The notes below the pieces were generated by a model. The model ran no database searches and was not told the origin of the DNA. It saw nothing but the letters and a program-made list of their open reading frames with translations. Below are positions 32,151 through 43,659 of a stretch of DNA of 64,000 nt, piece after piece. How positions within the stretch are numbered: the first letter of the stretch is position 1; each line of letters starts with the position of its first letter. The DNA is taken from contig CAMRHE010000359.1 in assembly GCA_947044405.1 (NCBI GenBank), positions 1,178,001 through 1,242,000 of the forward strand, given 5' to 3'. Both the position numbers and the translations under genes were made by a program. Origin of the DNA: Leptodactylus fallax (lineage: Eukaryota; Chordata; Amphibia; Anura; Leptodactylidae).

Positions 32151-32756
32151 ATCCCTAAACTTAACACTTTCTTTTGGAGACTACTCCAGGTATGTGACAT
32201 TGCGACTCCACACTCAAAGTTCATACCCCACGAGGGGCATTTTAAGTTGATTATTACAAAATTCCTTAGAGTCTGCCCATTTCCCCATTTGATCTAGTCA
32301 AGACCACACTCCTGTCTTGAGGCCTGACTATGACTCACTTTTAATGGACCAGCTGTCTGTTACATAGCAGATGTCAAAACCATCAGAATGCAATGGACTG
32401 TCATGCTATCTCTCGGTGTGTATAAATGTGTCAGAATAATGGGTCTACAGTATATCATTTTCTTATAAAATAAAATATTTAGCTATGATACATTACTAGA
32501 TGTTTATGACTCAGTTTACATATTTGATACATAGACAGAGCAAAACCTCATTACTTTACATCTTCAGCTCGTACTTTTCACACATGAAAAACTTCCACGT
32601 ACGTACAGTACAAGACATTGCTTTTTGTAAAAACATGTTACATATTCTAATGTTCCCTGCACACTTTGTTTCATTATCTTCAGCGTGCAGCTATTTGTCA
32701 CTATTTTATCATCATTTACTAACATTCCATCTGTTCTTTTTCAGAATTTATTGACA
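32151..32756. other. No recognisable gene or repeat
   Basis: Unique-looking AT-rich DNA. Confidence 0.4.
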
Positions 32757-32996
32757 AAGTTACACTAGCATTCGGCTTTCCATTCTTCGGGTCCGCTTGG
32801 GGGACCTGAAGAACGGAAACCTAATCCGCTTAAAAGCGTTGACCCGCAGACCCCATAGACTATAATGGGGTCCGCCAGGTTTCCGCCCAGTTTCCACCCT
32901 TAAAAATGTGGAGAGGAAAGTCTGCTTGCAGGACTTAAATCTCCGCATTTTTCAAGCTCCAACGTAGCTTCAATGCTATTGTGAACCTCGCCTTAT
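32757..32996. mobile_element. GGTTCACAC-family MITE (D), third copy
   Basis: The sequence has 'TTACACTAGCATTCGGCTTT' at the left and 'CTATTGTGAACCTCGCCTTA' at the right, inverted to each other with some decay. Internal 'GACTATAATGGGGTCCGCC' and 'AAATCTCCGCATTTTTC' match the other copies, here in opposite orientation to 25158-25426. Confidence 0.7.
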
Positions 32997-33104
32997 ATGA
33001 GATAAAGTGTTACAAATACAGTCCCACCTCATTTTTTTTTTTTTTTGGATCATTCCATTCTTGATTTTATACGCATTTCATCAATGATGTTTTTACTTAC
33101 AGGG

Positions 33105-33352
33105 GTATTCTCATCTTGCTGCTCTATGGGCAGAATGGTGGCACTTCCATTGCTGGAGTCCTGGGTTTGTATCCAGCCACGATATGCTTGTATGTTCTCC
33201 CTGTGTTTGCATGGATGTCCTTTGATACTCTGGTTTTCTCCCACACCCCAAAGACATAATAATAGGGTACTTAGATTTTGGGACAGTGACTGACAATGTC
33301 TTTAAAAGTGCTGTGGAATATGATGGTGCTGTATAAGTAAGCAAATGAAATA
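33105..33352 (+). repeat. L2-type LINE 3' end
   Basis: Carries the ordered phrases 'GAGTCCTGGGTTTGTATCC', 'GTATGTTCTCCCTGTGTTTG', 'TTTTCTCCCACACCCCAAAG', 'GGGACAGTGACTGACAATGT' and the terminal hairpin-like 'GTGCTGTGGAATATGATGG'. This order is the 3' untranslated end of CR1-L2-type elements known in amphibians. It is 5' truncated, as is usual for LINE insertions. Confidence 0.7.
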
Positions 33353-33819
33353 AAATGATAAACTTGTCCCTTATGTAAGTGTAATAATTTATGTAGTACC
33401 TTTATTTTTCTATATAGTACTGTTCAGGAGATATTTTATTTATATAGTCCAGCACCCTTTGATTGTTTTTGCAGGGTTGTCAGTAGTTACTGCCACAACT
33501 CTGGGCTGCGCCAGTAGCTGTGCTTGTACAGATACTCTATTTGGGCAGGTTATTAGAGCATATATTTGGTGAACATACACAGTAGTTATCTGACCTGTCA
33601 CCTCTCTGCAACTCTGTTACAATAAATGGCAGGCTCCCGGGCATCCTAGTCAACTGTTCAACAGAAGTGAATATGATGGCTCCTGGGCACCTGAAGCTAC
33701 AATCTAATAGTGTACATAGCTGGAGAAAAGGGAAGGGGACATTGGTTGGTTGATGCCTTGTTATTATCTTCTGATGTAAAACAGCTTTCCTGTCTTCCTC
33801 CAGTTCTGTGTCCCTGATA
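33353..33819. other. No recognisable gene or repeat
   Basis: Linker DNA up to the next Tc1 element. Confidence 0.4.
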
Positions 33820-33821
33820 TA

Positions 33822-35420
33822 CAGTGGGGAAAAAAAAGTATTTAGTCAGCCACGGATTGTGCAAGTTCTCCCACTTAAAAAGATGAGGCCGGCCTGTAAT
33901 TTTCATCATAGGTAGACCTCAAGTATGAGAGGCAAAATGAGAAAACATATCTAGAAAATAACATTGTCTGATTTTTTAAGAATTTATTTGCAAATTATGG
34001 TGGAAAATAAGTATTTGGTCAACTACAAACAAGCAAGATTTCTGGCTCTCACAGACCTGTAACTTCTTCTTTAAGAGGCTCCTCTGTCCTCCACTCATTA
34101 CCTGTAGTAATGGCACCTGTTTGACATTGTTATCAGTATAAAAGACACCTGTCCACAACCTCAAACAGTCACACTCCAAACTCCACTATGGTGAAGACCA
34201 AAGAGCTGTGGAAGGACACCAGAAACTAAATTGTAGACTTGCACCAGGCTGGGAATACTGAATCTGCAATAGGCAAGCCTCTTGGTGTGAAGAAATCAAC
34301 TGTGGGAGCAATAATTAGAAAATGGATGACATACAAGACCACCGATAATCTCCCTCGATCAGGGGCTCCACGCAAGATCTCACCCCGTGGGGTCAAAATG
34401 ATCACAAAAACGGTGAGCAAAAATCTCAGAACCACACGGGGGGGACCTAGTGAATGACCTGCAGAAAGCTGGGACTAACGTAACAAATGCTACCGTCAGT
34501 AATACACTATGCTGCCAGGGACTCAGATCCTGCACTGCCATACGTGTCCCTTAAGCCAGTACATATCTGGGCCCGTCTGAAGTTTGCTAGAGAGCATTTG
34601 GATGTTCCAGAAGAGTATTGGGAGAATGTCATATGGTCAGATGAAACCAAAGTAGAAATGTTTGGTAGAAATACAACTCGTCGTGTTTGGAGGAGAGTGA
34701 ATGCTGAGTTGCATCCAAAGAACACCATACCTACTGTGAAGCATGGGGGTGGCAACATCATGCTTTGGGGCTGTTACTCTGCAAAGGGACCAGGACGACT
34801 GATCCATGTGCATGAAAGAATAAATGGGGCCATATATCGTCAGATTTTGAGTGCAAACCTCCTTCCATCAGCAAGGGCATTGAAGATGAAACATGGCTGG
34901 GTCTTTCAGCATGACAATGATCCCAAGCACACCGCCAGAGCAACAAAGGAGTGGCTTCGTAAGAAGCATTTCAAGGTCCTGGAGTGGCCTAGCCAGTCTC
35001 CAGATCTCAACCCCATAGAAAACCTTTGGAGGGAGTTGAAAGTCCGTGTTGCCCAGCGACAGCCCCAAAACATCACTGCTCTAGAGGAGATCTGCATGGA
35101 GGAATGGGCCAACATACCAGCAACAGTGTGTGCCAACCTTGTGAGGACTTACAGAAAACATTTGACCTCTGTCATTGCCAACAAAGGATATATAACAAAG
35201 TATTGAGATGAACTTTTATTATTGACCAAATACTTATTTTCCACCATAATTTGCAAAAAAATTCTTTAAAAATCAGATAATGTGATTTTCTAGATATGTT
35301 TTCTCATTTTGTCTCTCATAGTTGAGGTCTACCTATGATGACAATTACAGGCCGGCCTCATCTTTTTAAGTGGGAGAACTTGCACAATTGGTGGCTGACT
35401 AAATACTTTTTTCCCCACTG
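33822..35420 (+). mobile_element. Tc1-type element with intact ends, inactive gene
   Basis: The 1599-bp element begins CAGTGGGGAAAAAAAAGTAT and ends with the inverted copy finishing CCCCACTG. TA lies on both sides (33820-33821 and 35421-35422). The inverted repeats run about 200 bases (to about 34022, and from about 35222) and differ at perhaps a dozen sites, more than in the 26100 element. It encodes one transposase, now broken. Confidence 0.92.
34188..35206 (+). pseudogene. Tc1-type transposase with one stop and two frameshifts
   Basis: The start at 34188 ('MVKTKELWKDTRN') meets a TAA at 34227-34229. The same frame then reads the helix-turn-helix and '[10 protein letters not shown]' hook to about 34440. 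A run of seven Gs at 34438-34444 appears one base too long and shifts the frame. The next stretch runs in frame +1 to about 34550, where a second shift occurs. The catalytic part from 34553 to the stop at 35204-35206 is open: '[12 protein letters not shown]', 'GGGNIMLWG', '[11 protein letters not shown]' and 'DLNPIENLW' show a DD34E triad with 34 residues between the second D and the E. The catalytic core is intact but the DNA-binding half is disconnected, so no working enzyme is expected. Confidence 0.9.
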
Positions 35421-35422
35421 TA

Positions 35423-35951
35423 GTTATCAGTTACTCATTACTTTACATCTAATACGACCCCGGCTGCAGCGCCCCCTAATGCTCTGTTTTATTCTTCCCA
35501 TTCACTGATTATTTTACACAGTAGCTGAATGGAAACACTGAAAAACACATTGCTCTGGGTTTCCAAAGCTTCTGTTACAAATACTGTAGCCAGCAGTATA
35601 TGATATACTGCTAGCTCCAGTACCAGGGATGGTTTCATCATACACATTTACCTAATATGTAACACTGCTAGCTCCTATTCCTGGTACTGTATCTGGCAAT
35701 GTAACATAGCAGCAGAGTGAGAAACATCTTTGACTGCCAGGCTCCCATACCTTTCACTTTAGCTCACAGCTTACATATCTGTATAGCAGCATCAGAAACA
35801 GACACACTTGTCATGTAGGGAAACATCATAGTCTCACCCACAAACCTAGCTCAGTAAAGAAACAAGTAGGCGAGCAGAAGTGGAAGATGTTGCTAATATA
35901 GAATAGGAAATAATTGTGGAGGCATGGAATCTTTAGTTTACATTAACTATT
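35423..35951. other. No recognisable gene or repeat
   Basis: Unique-looking DNA downstream of the Tc1 copy. Confidence 0.4.
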
Positions 35952-36030
35952 TAAGGGGTTTTCCAAGAGTTAAACATTGATGACCTGTCTTTAGTATAGG
36001 ATATCAAAGACCAGCTGTAAGGCAATATGA
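35952..36030. repeat. Fragment of TTAA-type MITE family A
   Basis: TTAAGGGGTTTTCCAAGAG followed by 'GATGACCTGTCTTTAGTATA' and 'GGATATCAAAGACCAGCTGT' matches the first part of the family seen at 7517 and 63824. The rest is missing. Confidence 0.5.
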
Positions 36031-36589
36031 TATGTACTCCTCCCCCCTTGCCATAACTATAACTTAAAGACAGACAACTGCTGTTGGGTAACACGTGGGG
36101 GTCAGCCACAGCTTTATTAACAAGTTGTACATATGTAGAACCTTGTTACCCTAAACCCAAAATGGAAAAGAAAAACACCTGAGGAATCCAGCAATCCAAG
36201 AAGGTATCCAGGGTTTAAACTTTAACTCTTAATTATTCCATACAAAACTCCTATGTATAAACATCATACAGTGAGCAATCCATCCAAATCTCTTACGCGT
36301 TTCTGGACTTTCACTGTACGTGAAATAAAGTATTACACAGAGCTAACTGATATCATTTGGGCGTCTGTATAATACATGGACATGCTGGGTTCACCACTGT
36401 TTGTGTCCTCTCCTTAGTGTGGCTGATATATAAGGGTTCTGAAAGGGGTACCCATTTTTGAAAACCATAAGAGACAAAAAGGGGAGGGGAGGTTTCCATG
36501 CTCACTTTGATGTGGAAAGTGCCTTGGAATTAGCATGCAAAATTGCTGTGTGAATATACCCTTAAGTCTATATTCACATGAATGAGTTT
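36031..36589. other. No recognisable gene or repeat
   Basis: 'TTACGCGTTTCTGGACTTTC' near 36294 is a motif common near repeat ends in frogs. No boundary can be set. Confidence 0.35.
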
Positions 36590-36735
36590 CTTGGCTGTGT
36601 GGTGTCTGTGAGCCCTGAAAAGATAGGACATCAATTTTTTCACTTATTGATCCCACTGATTTGCCCATTTATGTGAATGGGCCAATAACAAAAATGGATC
36701 CCACACTGGATGCAAATCGGCCATGAAAAATATTA
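36590..36735. repeat. MITE-like fragment with 'ATGTGAATGGGCC' core
   Basis: Shares 'ATAGGACATCAATTTTT' and 'TTATGTGAATGGGCC' phrasing with the segments at 10140 and 31763. The ends are undefined. Confidence 0.35.
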
Positions 36736-37845
36736 GTTTGTTCCCAAATCATTTCCAAATGTAATTTTTCTAAACCTTTTCTAGAATAGGCCAAATAGTT
36801 GTCACATAGTTGTCTGTATGTGCCTAACAATAGACAGCAGATCACAATTTACGATGTATAATCTCTAGAAAGCTATATCAAAATGTATACCCATAGAGAG
36901 CTCTGCTCTGTGGCATTGTATAACAAGAACTGGTTTCCCGTATACCATGGAGTAATTTTTCTTTGCCAGTGAAACAAATGTGAACTCAAACTTCATTCAC
37001 ACATAATAAATTTACCAGGATCTTTGGCCAGTAGCAATAAGCTGTCACAAGTGTTAACAAATGAACATTAAAAATCTTATAGACTTGTCCTGTCAAAGAG
37101 ATTTAGAGCAATAACTAATTCATTACACTACTGCCGGCATAAAAGGGAATCCCTACTACAATCTATCAGGCCGAAGTACAGAACTCAGAAAAGAGAGCAC
37201 TTCTCTGTTTTAACATACTGTATGTTGTAATAGAAGTATAAAAATAACATATATAATATAGTCACATGATATATTTGAGAACTAATATATGGGAAGGATA
37301 CTGTAGTCATTGTTTTAGGCTGACTCATACACACAGAATCATGCTCTTGCTATATCACTGGATATCTCCCTCACTGGACTGATTCTGGTCATAGAGATAC
37401 ACAATGGTGCAAAATTATTAGGACATACACCAGTCTTAATAAATGTCCCGAATGGTGCTGGGTTTGAGAGATTTATGAAGAGACTATGGCCTCTTGATAA
37501 ATCTGACAGAGGTCCCAGTGACAGAATGGAAATCTATGCCAGTTGTTGGCATGAGTTTTAGAAAATCAGCTGGGCTTAAGCGTCCCCGTCTCATCCCGCC
37601 CCTATCCCCACACTATACCACCTACCATTGCAGGATGTGGTGGGAAAGGTGCAGATTGGGGGTGGAGGTTCAAGTTTGGTGCAAGAAAGGACCTTGTACC
37701 AAATGTGGACCTCAATATTATTCCTTTACGCCTGTTTTCTGGCGTAGAGGGGATTATAAACTTCCCCCCAGCGGATCTGCCTCTATTAAGGATTATGGCT
37801 ACGCAAAACCATAAACTCATTCTAGGTTCAACAGTAAGCCAACAC
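36736..37845. other. No recognisable gene or repeat
   Basis: AT-rich DNA. The open frame at 37494-37814 has no recognisable domain. Confidence 0.4.
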
Positions 37846-37849
37846 TTAA

Positions 37850-38297
37850 AGCGTACCTCCAGCTATAAATAACTGTTAATAAATGAATATTACAGGTTAA
37901 TATATGAAACTTTGTAATATATCTTATTAAGGAGATCTGTTTTTTTCCTCTACTTTTCAGAAGTACTTTTTCCATATTAGTCTATGAAGAAGGAAGGGAG
38001 ATAGTAAAGACGTTCAAATAATTGCTGCTGTTACACTCTGCAGTTCCTTGCTTTTTTACCACTGCTATGTTGTAGATAAGAGGCTGTGAGAGCACAGAAT
38101 GAGTCAATTAACCTGCCAGCAGGATAATCCTACTCAACCCCTCCCTGCTCCATAGAGTTGTATGCGTAAGGCTGAATATAATATAAACAGCAATCATATT
38201 GAAGATAAGGAGCAGAAGAACAGGTTAAGAAGTGCAGAAGGTAATAGAGCAATGCACTTTTCATTTGTGAAAACTTGTTTATAACTAGAGGTACGCT
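37850..38297. mobile_element. TTAA-type MITE, complete, 448 bp
   Basis: TTAA flanks both sides (37846-37849 and 38298-38301). The left end AGCGTACCTCCAGCTATAAA pairs with the right end, whose reverse complement is AGCGTACCTCTAGTTATAAA: 18 of 20 positions match. It has no coding capacity. The TTAA target suggests piggyBac-type mobilisation. Confidence 0.85.
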
Positions 38298-38301
38298 TTA
38301 A

Positions 38302-39030
38302 AGGGTAAGTGTAGTTCCACCTGATTTTTGACAAATCAGAAGTTTTGATCAGTGGGGTTCCAGATGCACAAATCTCCACCAATTTCAAAAAGAAAGGGGC
38401 AGAAGAGCTCAGCCAAGCAATGTCTGTCCTCTTTAACTAAAGATGGCCTCAGATAATCTATGAAAAATATGTTGGATTTAGCATTGTCTGTAACATCCAC
38501 TGGTTTGGGTTAGGTTGGTAGGTGATTTTATTTTTCCTTTATTTTGTATTATTTATAGACCACACATTATTAGTATATGTAGATCATGGATCCCCCATTC
38601 TTAGAATGAGGGTGTAGACCTTAGAGGTGGGACCTGCACCTATCACATTTAGAGTATAATTTGTGCATGTAGCAAAATGAATAAGATGGGAATACCTCTT
38701 TACTACCTTTAACAATGTCTACTTTTTTCCTGCAGGGAGCAAAACCACCCTATTATCTATAATAACAAGGGCAAAATGTCAAGCATGGAGCACTATGTTT
38801 GCTGCCTTGTAGAGTCCTTTAATAGAAGGTTTAAGATGTACCACTTACTACCTGTATGTCATGGATTGCTTTACATAAAGGCACAATGACATACATGTAC
38901 ATCTGGATTATTGTGCCGACACAGAAACTGTGCCCATGAAACCCATGCAGGGCCTTGGCTGTGGTTACCACACAACAGAAAGTTCCGGGCAGCTGTGATG
39001 CGCAGCATGTCTGCAAAATTCACATGCCCC
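38302..39030. other. No firm feature
   Basis: A possible truncated family A piece lies near 38302-38400 ('GGTAAGTGTAGTTCCACCTG', 'GATCAGTGGGGTTCCAGATG'). Otherwise nothing is recognised. Confidence 0.35.
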
Positions 39031-39034
39031 TTAA

Positions 39035-39353
39035 AGAAGTATTCCAATTAGAACAAGTACCCAACTATCCAAAGGATGGCTAGAACTTGCTGATTGGTGG
39101 GTGTCCCCACTGGGACTCCACTGATCTTGAGTATTGGAGTGTTTTGTGCCCAAGTTCTAACCTGAGTGCTTGTTGGTACAGAACGCTGCTCCTTTCATTC
39201 AAATACATGGAGCTGCCGTATGACCAGGCACACGTTAGGGGACCCAGAGGTTGGGCAACCACTGATCACCAAGTTACCCCCTACCCTTTTTACCGTTGTC
39301 AATTACACACTGATGGCTCACCATAGGAATGTCTTTTTTTGCAAAAATCCCTT
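39035..39353. mobile_element. TTAA-type MITE, family A
   Basis: Bounded by TTAA at 39031-39034 and 39354-39357. The left end AGAAGTATTCCAATTAG and 'GATTGGTGGGTGTCCCCACT' belong to the common 'rate of TTAA' family also seen at 7517 and 63824. The right end reads GCAAAAATCCCTTTTAA. It does not encode a protein. Confidence 0.6.
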
Positions 39354-39357
39354 TTAA

Positions 39358-39689
39358 TGTTCCATAGTGTTGACATATGCTTTCACATCCTTTCAGCTTA
39401 ACAGGTTTTAACAATCTGCCTGCTTTCTAATGTAAGAATTTCATTTCTTAGGGCTCTTTAATAACTGCAGCACTAGATGTGCTTACCGTTCATTGCAATG
39501 AAAATCCTCTTAATCCAGTCTTGCTTATCATGGGCAACACAGGATTTTATAGAATTAGCAACATAATTGTGAATATTGCATCTCATTATTTACTGAGTAT
39601 CTTTTCCCTTCCTTAAGTATACTTATTAGCATCCGAACAGGTACAACATAATAATGTTGTGGGTGGTATAAAATTAGCCTTAGAGCGTG
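39358..39689. other. No recognisable gene or repeat
   Basis: Unique-looking DNA. Confidence 0.35.
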
Positions 39690-39805
39690 TGTCTGCTTGA
39701 GATAGGCAAATTACATTGTGAGCCCCACTGGGGACAGTGACTGATGTGAGTACATATTCTGTACAGCACTGTGGAATATGTCAGTACTACCTACACATAA
39801 ATGAC
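39690..39805 (+). repeat. L2-type LINE 3' end, short
   Basis: Contains 'GTGAGCCCCACTGGGGACAG', 'TGACTGATGTGAGTACATAT' and the degenerate tail 'GTACAGCACTGTGGAATATG', in the order of L2-type 3' ends. Confidence 0.65.
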
Positions 39806-40583
39806 AGCTCTTAATAATTACGTTCTATAATATCAACTCTTGAGTCACCAAATCACATTTCAAATTAATTTCTTAAAAATCATAACAAGATTATTTGTGG
39901 GGAATAAATGGTTCGAAGAATTGAAAACGTTTCTTTTTTTTTTTTTGCTTTTAAACATGCAGAATCACATTAGGCAGTATTCACATTTGCATTTGAGTTG
40001 CAGAGTATGTCAGATTCTTCAGCTCTATTCTTCCCATCAGATCAATGGAAACTACAAAAGCTGACAGACATCAGTGGGGTCGGTGGGGCATCAGTGGTTT
40101 CCATGGTGCAACGGATCTGGCATTGAGTCTTTATAAACAGAATCCATAGTGTCTCAGAGACTAAGCCACTGTTGTGTCACGTAGCTGTGCTTCCTGCCAT
40201 CCTCTCTCTACCCACCACACTGTTCTTCTTGGCCGTGAGTGCTGTCTTCCAGTCCTTGCCTATAGAGTGTGCTGGCCTTTTAAGAAACTCTAAACTTTGC
40301 AGTCTGCTAAACCAATTTTGCTAAGCTTGCTAATCTCGTGTACCTGTGAGCTATTTAAGGCAGCTTCCCCCACAGGAATGTGCCTGAGCAAAATAGGTGC
40401 ATAATTTGCTAGTCTCTGTAAAGATGTGATTTACACATGTTCTGTTTAACTACCTGTATTTGCCCTTGGCTTGTTACTTGAATCTCTCTGTTTTGCTCAT
40501 TTCTGGGGTCTGAACCCAGCTTGTTCCTGACCTCTGAAGTCAAACTATTTATTTCCACATCCACTACATTACAGCCATTTTCC
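39806..40583. other. No firm feature
   Basis: Contains a T run near 39932-39945. 'CTGTTTTGCTCATTTCTGGG' and similar pyrimidine-rich phrases near 40460-40530 hint at a further repeat, without boundaries. Confidence 0.3.
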
Positions 40584-40587
40584 TTAA

Positions 40588-41047
40588 AGAGGACCTTTCA
40601 CGTCCTCATGTATATGTGGTTTTACATACCGCTAGAAAGCCGACAGTGTGCTGAATTCAGTGCACTGTCGGCTTTTCCAGTATGTGCCCCGGGGCTGGAG
40701 ATATCCGGAGTCTTAGTTTCACGGTTCATAATCAGAAGGGCATTCCTGACAGTCTAGCTGCGCTGTGAGGAACGCCCTCCCTGGCTGTATTTCTCCATAG
40801 CACTGTACTGGGGGGTTGTTCGTCACAGCTCAGTGTCATTGCTGGGCGGTAAGGAACGCCCTCTCTGACAGTACAGGGATATGGACGAGTACAGAGAGAG
40901 GGGGCGTTCCATACTGCCCAGCGATGACGCTAAGCTGTGAGAAACGCCCCCCCCAGTACAGTGCTATGGAGGAATACTGTCAGGGAGGGCGTTCCTCACA
41001 GCGCAGCTAGACTGTCAGGAACGCCCTTCTGAAGGTGAACCGTGAAA
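40588..41047. mobile_element. Foldback MITE, copy 2, right arm truncated
   Basis: Starts AGAGGACCTTTCACGTCC after TTAA (40584-40587), exactly like copy 1 at 7851. It runs through the alternating 'GGCGTTCCT' / 'AGGAACGCC' blocks past the centre and stops at CCGTGAAA near 41047. The outer part of the right arm (about 115 bases in copy 1) is missing. Confidence 0.85.
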
Positions 41048-41649
41048 GAGTTATTGCATTTATAGTATGGTTCCAACTAGTGTTTAAAGTGTATGGCGAA
41101 GTGCACATCCACCTACTGGAATGAATGCTGGGGGATAGGCATGCTCAGTCACCACCTGGTCTCTGTGTATGTATTCTCTGTTCACTGCACAGCTGGCAAT
41201 AGTAATAGCTTTCTGCCCAGTCTAACACTGGTGCTCTACACTTGCCAGTGTACTGTTTCTCTTAGTAGACTGTCTCCTATCTCTCCATTCTGCTGTGTGC
41301 TTCTGTTACTGATACAACTGGACCTGTGGATAGGACGTGCTTGCCCTTCTTTCTTGAAAGAATGAAGGTATCCTTTCTTGAAGTTCCATTGAAGGTATCC
41401 TCACATTGCGTTCCTACCTGATTCTCTGCTTATTGACCTTGGCTTGTTTTCTGACTTTTCTGCTGATTTCGATGCTGTTCTGCTCATCTTATGTGTATGA
41501 CCTCTGCCTGTCCCTGACCTTGAATCTGAGCTGACTCTCCTGGCCTTTTGGCTTTTTACGACTTTGCACACCTGGCACAGACCTTCAGTCTGGACTTGAC
41601 CAGTTTTTTTCCTGACCCTTTGGTTTCTCTGTGGTCTTTAGTCAACTGT
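41048..41649. other. No firm feature, possible upstream part of family F
   Basis: Pyrimidine-rich 'CTGACTTTTCTGCTGATT' and 'GACCTCTGCCTGTCCCTGAC' phrases near 41440-41530 resemble those before copy 1 near 3960-4030. Family F may therefore extend leftwards. Confidence 0.35.
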
Positions 41650-41830
41650 CACCTATAATGGGACCACTCCAAGAGGTAGTGACCTTGTTGTCTCCCCCAC
41701 AGTGAAGGCCAGATCACCGTACGGAGGTTAAAGGGTTAATGTTGGGGAAGATACTTAGACAACGCCATTGAGAGTGGCCTAAAGTCAAACTGGTTAGGTG
41801 GCACAGTGGTTCCACAACTCACTGTCTGTT
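41650..41830 (+). repeat. Dispersed repeat family F, copy 3
   Basis: Has 'GGGACCACTCCAAGAGGTAG', 'CTCCCCCACAG', 'TTAGACAACGCCATTGAGAG' and 'GGCACAGTGGTTCCACAACT', collinear with 15390-15570. The nature of the parent element is unknown. Confidence 0.5.
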
Positions 41831-42957
41831 ACACCCTGCTTTCAGGAAAGTACTATTACCTGTAAAGAAGCATGGCAGTATATCTGAGAAGAATCCTTCT
41901 GCAAGGGTAGTAGTAGGGGACCATATGGTTATCTGCCAAGGGAGAATAGACTGATCCAATCCAGATTATCAGCATGAGGAAAGTTATTTCTCTATGCTGG
42001 AAACATTGTAAGTTACTTTAGAACAACTATTAACAGCCTTTGTATGAAAATGATTTGTGGGAAACCCATTTAATATACATAAATCCAGAGTCATTTTTTC
42101 ACATTACACTGATGTGGTGTTCAATAATTTTTTATTATTTATGAGGTGACTTTATAGCATAAAAAACCCCCAAAACATCAGCATGTAAGGAATTCACCTT
42201 TTAGTACAGTTTTTCTGACATTTACAAAATCCAACTCACTTTCACACAATTCATATCATGAAGAAATATTGCAGTTATAGATATAAAGATGAATAAATCT
42301 TCCATGGTTCAGTTTTCCCCGTTTTATCTATATTTCCTCAGTTTCATTTTTGTTACATCCATGTTTGTTTTCTTTCTTTTTTTTTCATTAGAGCATTTTA
42401 ACTACATGGAAAAGATAGTATGGAAAAAACTTTCCTACTATGTTGGTAGTGTTGTTTCAAAGTGTCATCCACAGAAATATAGTTTTAGGCTGCTCAATAA
42501 ACCTCAAGTGTTATAAATTTAGGACGAGAATTCCTATAAAGTCTGAACCAGGCAAGAGTGATTTACTCATCCCTACATAGGAATATGGCTTCAAAGAAAA
42601 CCGGGTTCTAAAAGAGGGATCTGTAAAGCTTACCCCACAGATAAGACTGAAATTGTTTGGAATATATAAAAAGAACAAAATAGAAAGATTACATAGCAAT
42701 TGCCTTGTAAATAAAAAAAAAAAAAAAATCACCACTAAATTGGAATCAGCAAGCTATCCATATTGTAGACTAGTAATACAGTGGCATGGGGGTGTATTAC
42801 TAATGTGCTTTTTACTCAAAAAATAGATGACAACTATATTTACAGGGTCTGTAATTTTGACCACATTGGCTGTCATAGATGAATCTAATAAGCTGGCAAA
42901 AAGAATGGAGAATTAGTGTTTACTGGTGATTTTTTTTTTCTAGAGAGGTAATGTTCC
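41831..42957. other. No recognisable gene or repeat
   Basis: AT-rich DNA. The ORFs here are pyrimidine-rich chance frames. Confidence 0.4.
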
Positions 42958-42961
42958 TTAA

Positions 42962-43345
42962 AGGCAGTCTATCAGCAACTGTGGCCCTTCATAACTAGTG
43001 ACAGCACTACACAGGTGTAAAGCAGTTATACCTATGTGGATGGTCCTGGTTCTCTGTGCTGAATGCTCACCAACTCTTTCACTATGCTCTGGGGTGGCAA
43101 GTCTAGTATCCATTCAGGAGACCATTACATTCACGAACAGGGGGAGTATTCACTGCAGAGAGCCCAGGACATGTCACTCTAAGGGAAGGGACACTTACAA
43201 TTGTGGCACGAGGCAGATAAAAACCCAATTTTTCTGGTCATGCACTAGTATGACCATCCAAATAGGTATGTTATAACTGCTTTATATATCACCTCTATAG
43301 CACTGTCAACAGTTATAAGTGGTCAAAACTGCTGGCAGACTCCTT
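42962..43345. mobile_element. TTAA-type MITE with GTCTxxCAGCA ends
   Basis: TTAA precedes at 42958-42961; the right side is decayed to TTAC at 43346-43349. The ends AGGCAGTCTATCAGCAA and the reverse complement of CTGCTGGCAGACTCCTTTTA pair well. No protein is encoded. Confidence 0.65.
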
Positions 43346-43659
43346 TTACCAAACATTTAGGTGCTTATTGAAGTTAGTGTCCAGAGACCAGTTACCATGT
43401 TTAATATGTTATCATTTGTATACTATGTTTTATCAAAATTTTTTATTATCTCATATAAGACTTTTAGGTAAAGTGCAAGGTGGAAGCAAATTACATCATC
43501 ACTATATTTATTCTGCTTATAGATGAATATGGATTATTTCCTGTGTCGTACTATATTGATATCACATTCACAACTTAAATATTTGGACAATTTTCGTTGC
43601 TTTCAGATTTGTCCCTAACAGAACCTCTAGAGCGGAGTTGGTTGGATTCTATATTGTCA
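43346..43659. other. No recognisable feature
   Basis: AT-rich DNA. Confidence 0.35.

Noticed and set aside
31759..32224. Two overlapping minus-strand open frames of 104 and 139 codons
   Set aside because: They fall on a Harbinger-type MITE and read through its inverted ends; no protein similarity is recognised.
33105..33352. tRNA-like B-box wording 'GGGTTTGTATCC'
   Set aside because: It lies in an L2 3' end and no cloverleaf or A box can be built around it.
37494..37814. 106-codon plus-strand open frame, cysteine-rich near its end
   Set aside because: No zinc-finger spacing that repeats, and no homologue recognised.
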